The translations under genes were made by a program, and so were the position numbers. A stretch of 64,000 nt of DNA, taken from Craspedostauros australis. Its lineage: Eukaryota > Bacillariophyta > Bacillariophyceae > Mastogloiales > Achnanthaceae. Location of the stretch: assembly GCA_026770025.1 (NCBI GenBank), contig JAMXDE010000004.1:248001-312000 (forward strand), given 5' to 3'. This document shows positions 54,535 through 64,000 of the stretch, in pieces; position 1 is the stretch's first letter, and every line of letters begins with the position of its first letter. The notes under the pieces are model-generated. The model was not told the origin of the DNA, made no database searches, and worked only from the letters and a program-made list of their open reading frames with translations.

Positions 54535-55971
54535 AGAGTCTCTCAGCTTTCCAATTCCTTCCACCCTGATCTCAAGCTCACATACTCGTAGTGCTTTGCA
54601 GTATGTTTGGTACAGAACAATGGTATGGTTGGTCCATTTGTTCGTTTGGCGCGAGTACGATCTCTGATGATCGCGACCTCTTCATGTCACCTTCACTTCG
54701 TTGACACCTCCGGCACGGACACAGTCCTCTTGATCTCTTCCTCTTTGTTCCGTGGGGAACATGGATCTGGCCGCAGAGGCGCGTCTGAGACGTCCGAATC
54801 TCTCTCTCCATCTGCGGAAGAATCTTCAGGTCAGTTTCTCTTCTCGAAGATTCGAGAAACGCGCATCACCTGAAAAATGTGAACCGCATGTGCCCCACGG
54901 ACTACCATGTGTTCGCATCCGACCAATCTATCATCATCAGTTGGTTGTGCTAACCAGACGTGCAAACTAACACTCCAACACGAACCATCGGTGGCCCATC
55001 AAAGGAGGGGAAGGGAAAATGGCGTTGTTTTGTAAATGCGACTCAGAAAGAATAGAAAGTGGGTCCATTGTTGATATTTTCCAGATTTTCCTGCTGTTCG
55101 TTGGAATCAGTCATTTCACAGGTTTCGCTGTTGCTTTCCTTGTGCATTTGTGACTTGTTTTGGGTTTGGGACAAAAAGTGCATTGGTCATCGCGACTTCG
55201 TCCGCAACTCACAGGCACACTTTACCACCACCCTCCCCGTACCGACTAATGGCACACCAACCTACCATGGTGACATTGCAACCTACTTCTCTCTTCCTCC
55301 CCATGCATGCTATGCACAGTTCTTGTTAAGTTGTTGTTGTTGTTGTACCATATAGACTATAGTCTATATCTGTGTGCCGCAGGCGCTGTTGTACCGCCTC
55401 GTTTATTCCACAGGAGACCTGCATTGGGCACAGATACTGTTGGCAGGTCTTGCCTTGCCGTGTGGCTGCATACAATTGTGTATGCCAGTAGATGTGTAAT
55501 GTACACATGGGCGTAACGCATGGTGGCGCTAGCCGCCCCCACAGTGGATCGGGTGAAGCGTGCTGGGCGTGTGGTTGCGTCTCAGGATGTTGGATGTAGA
55601 TGGTGCACAGCGCAGCCATGCTAGCTACTCTGGAGGAACTGTGGTCTCAACATGCAGCATGCCATGTGTCATGGCTAGAAGCTGTACTGCTCTGCTTGGA
55701 TTGGTTCCCAGCAGGTTCTGGGCAAGCTGATGGAGGTGAGGAGGTATGGACATTTGTGGTAGCTCTACAAGGGCTTCACAGTAGGAGTCCTTGCACTGGG
55801 ACATCATGCCATGCTTGGCTTCTTCCCAGAGCTTGTGATTTTGGCTGGACCATTGTTGTAATGCCATGCGTTGGAGCTCCTGAGTCACTCTGGCTTGCCA
55901 GTTCATGTGCTTGTGGTGGTGCAATCTTCACGGAGATATGGGACTGTGCTTTCTGTACTCTATTGACTGTG
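54535..55971. other. 3' flank of ATPase pseudogene
   Basis: Collinear with 2692-4132. The (TTG)n run near 55331 is shorter than in copy 1. The minus-strand doubtful frame of copy 1 is cut here by a stop (frame 55625-55924). Confidence 0.6.
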
Positions 55972-56720
55972 TGTTGGCAAGTTCCATGATTGGAAGCCTA
56001 CGATCATGGAAGACAGTGTTGTTGATAGTTGTTCTGTTTGCTATTTCATTACGTTGACACTCTGATCCTCTTGGTGTCCATTCTCTTGCCTGATGCTCTT
56101 GGCATGTTTGACTGTCTTGTAGATTGGGTTGTCGGACTATGAGTTGGTATGCGAGATGCTCTCTTGCTGATATTGTATTCTCTCTCTCTCTCTCTCAATA
56201 TTGTGTATTTGCACTATATGATACTCCATTCATTCACTACTGGTTCCTACTCCACGAGTACTTACCATTTGAAATTCACCTAGTGTATCCATGATCTTGA
56301 TGTCCTTTGGTCATTGAATCTTCACCTTCTGCTTCTGACATGGAGACAGATGTTGATGTGGTGACATGATGACATCCTGTTGACGTCAGTAGGCGTCCTT
56401 CTGCTCTCCAGATGTCACATTCCATCAATGATGCAATGGTCTGTCAGATGATATTGTCATCTGGGGTTAGTTGGGAGGTACCTCGAGCTTTGCTCGACAC
56501 CATACGTTCCCATTGATGGATGGACGGACGATGTTCCTGATTCTCTCAGAAATCACTGATTACAAATTTCCTCCAGAAATTCTGCTCGTTTTCGTGTGTT
56601 CCATTTCCACTGTGATTCTGACAAATCACAGCATACTATTGACACGAATATAGTTTACCATCCGTACATGTATAAGAGAATAACAGGTGAACGATGCACA
56701 TATACACATACATCTTGACA
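55972..56720 (-). repeat. Solo LTR, Copia family I (duplicated copy)
   Basis: Counterpart of 4133-4878, starting TGTTGGCAAG and ending CATCTTGACA at the same place relative to the neighbouring genes. Shared insertion site and flanks show that it was carried along by the duplication. Confidence 0.85.
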
Positions 56721-57160
56721 TGTGGCTATCGAATGTGTGGAATGGCATGAAGAGGCGAAGGATCTGTGGACCAGAATAAAAAGCCAAAAAACAACAAGAT
56801 GCAGTCCGTGCGCAACACGATAATGAGCAAAAAAGACGCAAGTTGTTTTGGAAAATACGCAAGAATGTTTCGCCATTTGGTGGCCGGCATCCCTTTTTGA
56901 CTTTCGTTTTGCTTCGTCGCAATTTAACAAAACGCCGTTTTCCCTTCCCCTCCAAAGATCTCATGTCGCTTTTCATTGTGCGTCGACGTGGTGTCTGAGG
57001 CGTGATTTTTTGTTTTGCATGGTTGGGTTGTGGCGAACTGGATGAGGTCAACGCGTATTTCACGATTCACAACAGAACGCAACACGATGCGAACGAAACG
57101 GTGTCACTTTGGGTGAATCCATCTCATCAATGTCATAAAATCTGCATGCCTCGACCGCAA

Positions 57161-57372
57161 ACACACCAACACACACCAACACACACCAACACACACCAAC
57201 ACACACCAACACACACCAACACACACCAACACACACCAACACACACCAACACACACCAACACACACCAACACACACCAACACACACCAACACACACCAAC
57301 ACACACAGACGCACACAGACGCACACAGACGCACACAGACGCACACAGACGCACACAGACGCACACAGACGC
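57161..57372 (+). repeat. Decamer tandem repeat, copy 2
   Basis: Fourteen units of acacaccaac (57161-57300) are followed by about seven units of cacacagacg. The variant block is expanded relative to two units in copy 1. Confidence 0.95.
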
Positions 57373-57504
57373 ACACAGATACACTCGCCCCCTGCGACCA
57401 TCACAAAGAGAGCCACAAAGCCACTCACATTCCACAGGCACCAACAAGTAGAGAGCAACAGAAACCAAGAAAAACAAAGCAACAAACCACAAGGACACAA
57501 AAAC

Positions 57505-59007
57505 ATGAACATGACGTCAATGAACCCACATGACACACCGACGGCAATAGCAACCGTCGTTCCCATGAAGGCACCCAATGACCATTCCAGCTCGGCTCCT
57601 CGTGAAGCTGCGCCATCATACATTCGCGACAAGCCGAAGAAGCTGACGGGCAACCAAGTCGAACGCTTGATGCAGCAAGGCTTTACCAAGGGTAAGTGCA
57701 ACGTATCATGCCATGCCATGAGACCAAGGGTTTTGCAGTGCACAGTGCACAGTGTGCGTTGCGTGTTGTGCAGTGCGCGACCAATGGTCATCACATCACA
57801 TTGCATCGCATGCACTGAGTGTGTTGTGTGGCTTTCACCCAATTCGAGGCTCACGTAATCGACTGACTGCTCACACGATCTTCTACAATCTGCGATTCAC
57901 ATTCAATGGCACTAATGCGCTCCATTCTTTCCTCGTCGTGTCAATGCTTGCTCACGAACCACCCTCGGTCTTATCGATCAACCATCAGGTCTCTGCTTGT
58001 CTCTGAATCCCATGAAAGAAGTCTTTCCATTGCGCTTCTGGATCATCGACAATTCTGATAGCATGCGAGAGAACGATGGAACTCGTATCGTCACCAGCAG
58101 CGACACAGCCAGCAGTGTGCTATGCACACGATGGGAAGAGATCCAGGAGTGCGTCAGCTATCACATCAAACTCGCAGGCTTGATTGAAGCACCAACGCGC
58201 TTCCGCCTGTTGAACGACCCCGGTGCCAACGTCGGACCACAGCAATTCTCAGTCGGTGAGAATCCCGACACTACGCCACATGACATGCAGGAGGCGTTGG
58301 GGATCATGAGACGCGCGCGTCCAGGAGGTTGCACGCCGCTCACCAGCCACATTCTCGCCATTCAGCAGGAAGTGTCTCGCATGGCGCCGGAGCTGCGCAG
58401 GCACGGCAAGAAGGCTGTGATCGTGATCGCCACCGACGGGCTGCCGACCGGCGGGCTGCCGGCCGACGAACGAAGACATGGTGGTCATAAACGAAGACAC
58501 GGTGGTCATGAACACAGCAGAAAATTCGTGAAGGCGCTGCGACTCCTCGAGGGACTGCCCGTCTGGGTCGTCGTCCGCCTGTGCACCGACGAACTCAACG
58601 TCGTCAATTTCTACAAAGACGTGCACTGCCAGCTGGGGCTGTCGCTGGAAGTGCTGAGCGACTTCTATGAGGAAGCGAGCGACGTATCAGGAGAGCAACC
58701 GTGGCTCTCGTACGGCCTCCCGCTGTACAGGCTCCGTGAATTCGGCTTCCACGACAGGGTCCTTGGCATTCTCAATAAAAGACCGTTGACAAAGACAGAA
58801 CTAAGAGACTTTGCCGCGCTCCTTTTCGGCGAAGAGTCCTTCGATGGTGTGCCACATCCAACCTTGAATTGGAAGGGATTCGTTGCGGACATCGATCGAC
58901 TGGTGAAGCAGGAGAAGAAGACATTCAAAGCATGGAAGAACACACCGTCTCCCTGGATCGACAAACGCGAGCTGAAGCTTGCGTATCCCACCTGCAACAT
59001 CTTGTGA
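57505..59007 (+). CDS. vWFA-domain protein, two exons (copy 2)
   Basis: Exons are 57505-57691 and 57989-59007, giving 401 residues; the 297-base intron keeps the GTAAGT donor and CAG acceptor. The metal-ion site (DNSDS, GGCTPLT, IATDGLP) is intact, and about 110 residues around it are identical to copy 1. By contrast a 20-residue patch after DNSDSM and the last 180 or so residues differ at many positions (about 39 in the latter), with one added residue near the end. The frame stays open, so the gene looks functional. It may have acquired a different binding surface, or part of its sequence from another paralogue. Confidence 0.8.
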
Positions 59008-59221
59008 GCAGACGATGAGAAGGAGGCAGACCAACAACACATGAAGCATCAGTACGATTTTGAGACAAAGACAAGAGGTACTTGCAGCAGCTGCAGCTGC
59101 AGCAGCAGCAGCATTCGCCCATGGAGTGCTCTCTTCTATCTCTAATTGCCCCAAGTAACATACATTCAAAATACATTTGTTAATTTTAACCACTATTGCT
59201 CTATTCGCATTGGATGATATC

Positions 59222-60171
59222 CGTAAGGAATTTTTCGGGGCTGGTGAATCCACTTAGCCGTAAGACCCCATTCAGCGAAGTCGTGTAGTATCCTGCGGAT
59301 TTTACATCGTAAAACGTGATATTTTTAGATCATAATTTTGCGTGTTGTCAATTAGGGTTAGATATATGTAGCTAGCTTCTACGACACAAAAACATGGCTG
59401 GCTTGTCTTCACCGTAGACGAAAATGATGACGTCATTGACGGTCGATGTCAGACGGCGATGGTATCCAACTGTGTTGATGGTGAAGTTGCGCCAGGTTCG
59501 GTGTCGTGTTGATTCCTCGCGTTGTTGGTGATTTGGCTCGGTTGGACGTTTCCTCTTTTGTGCGTTGTATCCAGCAGCACACCGTTGGTGGCATCCCTGC
59601 GCGTCGGCTGCAACAGCGACACTTGCGAATGCTACACAACAGAACATCAGGTAATGGAGCACAGTGACTTATCCTATGGTATGCAAAATATATTGTAAAT
59701 TATTTTACACCAAGCTTAGTTTGTTAGTACAAAGTCCTGCGTAACCTGCTTTGCTCCGCTTGGACATGGGATACCGAGGTCATCTGCTGAGCTGTTGGCA
59801 TGGTGCGGAAAGCAACTGATGGTGGCGGTGTTGTTTACCTTGTTGTTTCTCGTGTTGTGATTTGAGTACGTGCAGGTTCATTGATGACAGCTTTCACTGT
59901 ACTTCTTACCTTTTACTAATCGTATAAATCCAAAATACTGGTTGGAAATCGTCCTCGGACAACTCACAATAAAACACAAGAGCTCCAACCAGGGCATGCA
60001 CCAATGGGCCAATACGTCTGCTGTAGTTACTTGTGCAGTTTGACAGGTTAAGAGCTGTGGTTTACCAGCAAGCTTACCACTTACAAACAAACCTTCACCA
60101 TAGCAAGAGCAATCAACAACAGAACTGTTGCACCCATCATCAAGGAGCTAGTCCAGCTTGACTACTAGGAG
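59222..60171. other. Unassigned DNA after duplication copy 2
   Basis: A/T-richer DNA with no recognised repeat. The only frame of note is a small minus-strand one at 59372-59647, listed separately. The stretch 59690-60160 shows nothing recognisable. Confidence 0.5.
59372..59647 (-). CDS. Doubtful small secreted protein
   Basis: A 91-codon frame from an ATG begins MFCCVAFASVAVAADAQG, which looks like a signal peptide. A basic middle follows, then a β-like end (VNDVIIFVYGED). No family is recognised. The lack of conserved domains and the surrounding repeats make it uncertain; it may be a first exon or a fragment. Confidence 0.25.
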   Translation of the reverse strand: MFCCVAFASVAVAADAQGCHQRCAAGYNAQKRKRPTEPNHQQREESTRHRTWRNFTINTVGYHRRLTSTVNDVIIFVYGEDKPAMFLCRRS

Positions 60172-61774
60172 ATGACCTTCATCACATCCACCCTTGGGCG
60201 CATTGACCAAGCCATCCAGCATCTAGATGGCGCAATTGTGGCTTCTTTGACCTTTGCACCAACCCTCACTGCAATCAACATTGGAAACATCCAACACATC
60301 TTTGCATACGCCAGATCCAATACAATTGACTCCACCACCAACTGAATTGCCGTTGATGCATACATTGAACAGACAAACTATGTGCCTCCAAAGATCAAGA
60401 CCCCTGTTGCAAATGCAGTGGCTTGCACAAGAAACAAGATGGCCATCAAAGACGCAGCAGCAGTGGAGCCCCCAGTGGCAAACAACAAGATAGCAATGAT
60501 GTCTCCATGATGTTGAGCCACCCTTGCGCAGCCACCCTCGCGCAGCCACCCTCGCGCAGCCACCCTCAACATCAACAGGTTGGCGTGAGGACAAGGTATC
60601 CATGCCCAAAACTCTGACCTTCTCTGGACTGAACAAAACCTGGCACAATTGGAAGATCACATTTGCCAGATCAATGGCAACAATGAGATACGCGAAGTAT
60701 ATAGAACCCAAGCAACCAACCAACTACAATTCACAGATCAACAACCAATTCTACACCATCCCCAACAGCAAGACCTATGAGGTGACACAGATTTCATTGT
60801 GTCATTGCACATTGGCAGTGGTCATGACACCTTCCAGGCACTGGTCCAGATGTACAAATTCAAGGAGAACAAGGCAGAGATCGTGGCTGAGCAGGAAGAG
60901 CTCCTGGCAAAGCCTATTTAGGATGGATCAAAGCTGTTCAGCACATTTGTCAACGCCTTCTCAAAGTCCATCCGCATGATGGAAGACAATGGAAAGGTCA
61001 TGAACAAGAAGGAGACCACTGTAAATCTCTTTTACAACATCAATGACAAACAATTCTTGAGTGAGATTTCTTGGCTTCGCGACGTCAATCAGTCATTTGA
61101 CTGGATCCGCAATGAGTTGATGAGACACAACAGCTCCATCGCCAACTCCAAGATCGAACAATCCTCATGGCGCAACCAGCGCTAACAGTAGAAGAAGGAC
61201 TGGCAAATCAACTGTAAGCGTCGCTATGAGGCGCCAATGGCGGACCAAAGGCCCTCGGCGATGTTCCAGCTGATGGACAGCGTCTTCTGCCGGCTTCAAA
61301 CCAACCCACAGGTGCTTGTCGTGGAGTCTGTGCATTACTTCCGCAAACACAGCAAGCCAATCGACGAGGGCACACTCAAGAAACTCAAACTAGCGGAGTA
61401 CGCAAAGAACCCCCAACTTCCCACCACACAAAGATCTCACAAGAGAGCCTGGACCAAAGCATCCCCAGCGTGCAGTGGAAAGGAATACAGGCCATGCGAC
61501 GACAGCTTGTGACAATCAATGACAGACACAACTCGCTGCCAGTCGGAGATCATCATACGTATCAAGCCCCATGACTGTAGGGGGAGACATGCACAGCTGC
61601 AGAGAGAAGACCCAAGTGTGCATGCCTGGAGGTACACAAGAGTCGGCGCCAAGCGGAACCCACCCGACCATCAAACACTTTCTTCACAGGGCAAGAGCAA
61701 CAAGCAGTAGCCGAGGCTACATCATTTGACTCAGGGGCGGGCGGCGACATTGTACATGAATCCGGATGGGTGGT
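60172..61774 (+). pseudogene. Relic gag and protease start of another retroelement
   Basis: Coding-like pieces in changing frames include 60172-60510 (ITSTLGRIDQAIQHLDGAIV, one internal TGA) and 60600-60790, typical of a Copia Gag start (LTFSGLNKTWHNWKITFARS). Further pieces follow at 60790-61185 and 61237-61512. Finally 61690-61774 reads FDSGAGGDIV, a protease active-site motif, before an LTR cuts in at 61775. Several stops and shifts show long decay. The family differs from the others in the window. Confidence 0.6.
60526..60567 (+). repeat. 14-bp tandem repeat, three units
   Basis: Three exact units of gcgcagccaccctc. Unit length is not a multiple of three, so the array shifts the frame of the relic gag around it. 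Confidence 0.9.
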
Positions 61775-62551
61775 TGTTGGAAATCCGGGGTTATAGTAGT
61801 AGACTAATCTGTTATCAGTCTGTACCGTTTTAGAACTGTGAGCACAACATGCTCATCTCCTTTCGATTCCAATTCACAACAAGCATGATCTGTAGTAGCC
61901 ACCCGAGGTTACACCCTTTAGCTTGGCTCCTTTCGTCTGCATCTTCATCTTGCTTTCATCGTGGTTCATCACTTGCTTGGCTGAGGATTGGAGAGCACCT
62001 ACATTCGTCAAGTTCATACTCGTAGACCTGTAGGTACCTCTCCTTCGGTCTCCTGTCACCTCGCTGGTCCCACTTCATTTCAGTTCCTCTCTCCGGTCAT
62101 CTCGATGGTTGCCTTTGGATGCTTGGAACTTATTGTCATCTGGATCGTGGTCTTGGGTGAATAGGGATCGCCTCTGTTTCGCTTTCTCACATTAGGTTCT
62201 CAGGGACGCGTCGACTTGTTCAGATATATTGGTTGTCGCGCTCGTTCGATTCACTCAGGGCTGGTGTGTTGCCATCGTTATAGATCTCTCGGTTCCCGAC
62301 CGTTATCGGGACATGGCCGAGTAGGCCACTGGATGAGGGTGCTTGGATGTCGCATAAGACAGGTAAGGCCATTGGGCTGTCCGAGTGCAACGGATCGATT
62401 GCTAAGTTGCGGTTTGTCTGGGATATGCTATTGGGGGTTGCGGCAATCATGGGTATCTTTGCACTTAATACCATTCCGGTTCCAGTCAGTCCTCATGGGA
62501 GCTGCGGCAGAATACGGTATCTTTGCAAAGTCGTACCCCCGATTCCTGACA
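61775..62551 (-). repeat. Inverted family II-like LTR (3' LTR of a minus-strand element)
   Basis: On the plus strand it begins TGTTGGAAATCCGGGG and ends GATTCCTGACA. It is followed by cccttccattgtcgc, the complement of the primer tract seen before other 3' LTRs, so it is the 3' LTR of an element extending to the right. Two copies of the ggtgcggcaat-type module occur near its end. Confidence 0.8.
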
Positions 62552-62676
62552 CCCTTCCATTGTCGCACCACCATACTCACTCACACACAAATCGTCTCTC
62601 GTCACACTCCCTTGTCTCGCTCTTGCACTCATCTCTTCTGTCCCATTAATCCATGGTCGATCTCAATTGAATGATG
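62552..62676 (-). pseudogene. Last codons of a family II-like pol, cut by a family I LTR
   Basis: On the minus strand the end reads …LRSTMD followed by TAA (near 62645-62650), parallel to the end of the RNase H frame at 50252 (LRSAMD). The rest of the element is separated by the family I LTR that starts at 62677. Confidence 0.6.
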
Positions 62677-63468
62677 TGTTGGCAAGTTCCGCGCACGGTA
62701 ACCTACGATCGTGGAAGATGGTGTTGGCTGTTAGTCTTCTGTTTGCTATTTCATTAGTTGGCTACTCCGATGCTCTCGGTGTACGCCGTCCTCTCGCCCG
62801 ATGCTCTCGGCGCTTCAATCTGTTTCGTAGATTCGCTCTCCGACTATGAGTCGGTACGCGCGATCCTCTCTCGCTCTTCTTTGTATTCTCTCTCTCTCAA
62901 CATCGTGTGCTCATGCTACACGATACTCCGTGCTCGATGCGTGCTCCGCATTCGACACTCCGTTCATTCAGTACTGGCTCCTACTCCATGAGTACTCGCC
63001 ATTTGAAGTTCACCTTCAGTATCCATGATGCTGATGTCCTTCGGTCATCGGATCTTCACCTCCTGCTCTGACTTGGAGACAGATGTCGACGTGGTGACAT
63101 GATGACATCCTGTCGACGTCAGTAGGTGTCCTTCTGCTCTCCAGATGTCACGTTCCATTGGTGATGCAGTGGTCTGTCAGATGATATCGTCATCTGAGGT
63201 TTAGTTGGGAAGTACCTCGAGATTCTCTTGGTACCATTGATGGATGGACGGACGATCTTCCAATTCTCTCAGAAATCGTTATTTGCAAATTTCCTCCAGA
63301 AATCTTGCCCCTTTTCGTGTGTTCCGTTTCCCCTGTAATTCTGACGAATCACAGTATACTATCGACACGAATGTAGTTATACCGTCCAAGTGCGTATGAG
63401 AGAATAGCGGGTGAACGATGCACATATACACGTACATCTTGACATATACTCACATGTACATCTCGACA
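62677..63468 (-). repeat. 3' LTR of second Copia family I element
   Basis: 792 bases, TGTTGGCAAG to CATCTCGACA. It shares most positions with 35079-35870 but differs in blocks, for example near 63027 (gctgatgtccttcgg). Confidence 0.9.
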
Positions 63469-63488
63469 CCCTTCCTGTGTGCATTCGG

Positions 63489-64000
63489 TCATTCGAATGT
63501 TCTCGATGTGTCAAGGTACGACTTCTCATGTTCGCGTTGTAAGTCGGCCTTGATGTTCTTGGTGAATCCGTCGCTTGTGTTCTGCTCGGATTTGACGAAA
63601 ATGATTTCGATGGTTTTGTTGATTACCATGTTCCTCACGTAGTGATGGCGCACGTCGATGTGTCGCGATTGTTGGGATGTCGATGGGTTCTTGGCGATGA
63701 AGATCGCTCCGATGTTGTCCACACGGACCTTGATCGGTGTCTTCACTGGGACGTCCACACTTTCGAGTAGCTGCATGACGAAGAAGATTTCTTTTGCCGC
63801 TTCGGAAAGGGCAACGTATTCTGCTTCGGATGAGCTGAGTGTGATGGCCTTCTGTGCCTTGGATCGCCAAAGGATTGGCACCTTGCACAGGTATAGGATG
63901 AATCCCCCTACGCTGATTCTCGTGTTCTTGTCTCCTGCATATTCGCTATCGCAGAAGAGCTCCATGTCCCAGCCGTCGTCGTCTGGACGCACTGGATGGA
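63489..64000 (-). CDS. C-terminal part of Copia family I Gag-Pol (RNase H)
   Basis: Open from the window edge to the stop at 63489. It covers the RNase H domain with D in FCDSEYAG, E in SSSEAEY, D in VRVDNIGA and D in NTSDGFTK. It differs from the copy at 35891 by only a few residues (VALSEAAK here). The frame is intact as far as visible. Confidence 0.9.
   Translation of the reverse strand, partial: HPVRPDDDGWDMELFCDSEYAGDKNTRISVGGFILYLCKVPILWRSKAQKAITLSSSEAEYVALSEAAKEIFFVMQLLESVDVPVKTPIKVRVDNIGAIFIAKNPSTSQQSRHIDVRHHYVRNMVINKTIEIIFVKSEQNTSDGFTKNIKADLQREHEKSYLDTSRTFE

Larger units (their letters stand above)
52837..59221. repeat. Segmental duplication, copy 2
   Basis: Second copy of 994-7294, in the same orientation. 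The left breakpoint lies in the ATPase exon exactly at an LTR end. The right breakpoint follows gatgatatc and leads into DNA unrelated to that after copy 1. Gene order, intergenic DNA, solo LTR and tandem repeat are all retained. Confidence 0.9.
62677..64000 (-). mobile_element. Second Copia family I element, cut by window end
   Basis: The left (3') LTR is 62677-63468 and is followed by the end of the pol frame, which runs off the window. Layout and spacing are the same as at 35079-36420. Confidence 0.9.

Overview
The window reads as nuclear DNA of a eukaryotic alga, most likely a diatom. Three things point there: a von Willebrand A gene with a GTAAGT/AG intron, a STAND-type ATPase followed by helical repeats, and several Copia (Ty1-type) retrotransposon families resembling those of diatoms. 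The species is not proven. No bacterial operons, rRNA or tRNA genes were seen. Only two host gene types are convincing, each present twice. The rest is transposable elements nested in one another.

Layout: 1-7294 holds the 3' part of a STAND ATPase gene and a two-exon vWFA gene, with an old solo LTR between them. From 7295 comes a coding-like scrap, an inverted truncated LTR (7560-8271), and a truncated Copia family II element (8272-18190) whose gag is split by a very young Copia family III element (9293-17782; 713-bp LTRs identical by eye, open 1819-codon gag-pol). 18191-22570 holds a probable LINE 3' end, two 20-bp minisatellite arrays and a decayed PIF/Harbinger-like transposon. 22571-31031 is a 0.7-kb tandem duplication bounded by GT microsatellites and split by a non-autonomous Copia family II relative (23816-30616; LTRs appear identical, body decayed). 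31900-35078 is a LINE fragment with RT, RNase H and a zinc finger. 35079-51437 is a three-layer nest: Copia family I (open 2083-codon polyprotein, minus strand), a solo LTR inside its right LTR, and a full Copia family II element inside that solo LTR. 51438-52836 is LTR debris. 52837-59221 is a second copy of 994-7294: a broken ATPase gene, the same solo LTR, and a second intact but partly diverged vWFA gene. 59222-62676 holds retroelement relics and an inverted LTR. 62677-64000 is the start of a second Copia family I element cut by the window end.

The elements can be ordered by insertion. Family I solo LTRs predate the gene duplication, because both copies carry them. Family III and the non-autonomous family II element are the youngest. 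LTRs of the family II group share a conserved 5' module that can fold into a hairpin, a common 3' end and a palindromic motif just inside the element. This would explain how elements without enzymes could be mobilised in trans. The strongest candidates for something new are this trans-mobilised system and the patchwork divergence of the two vWFA genes. No novel defence or metabolic system was found.
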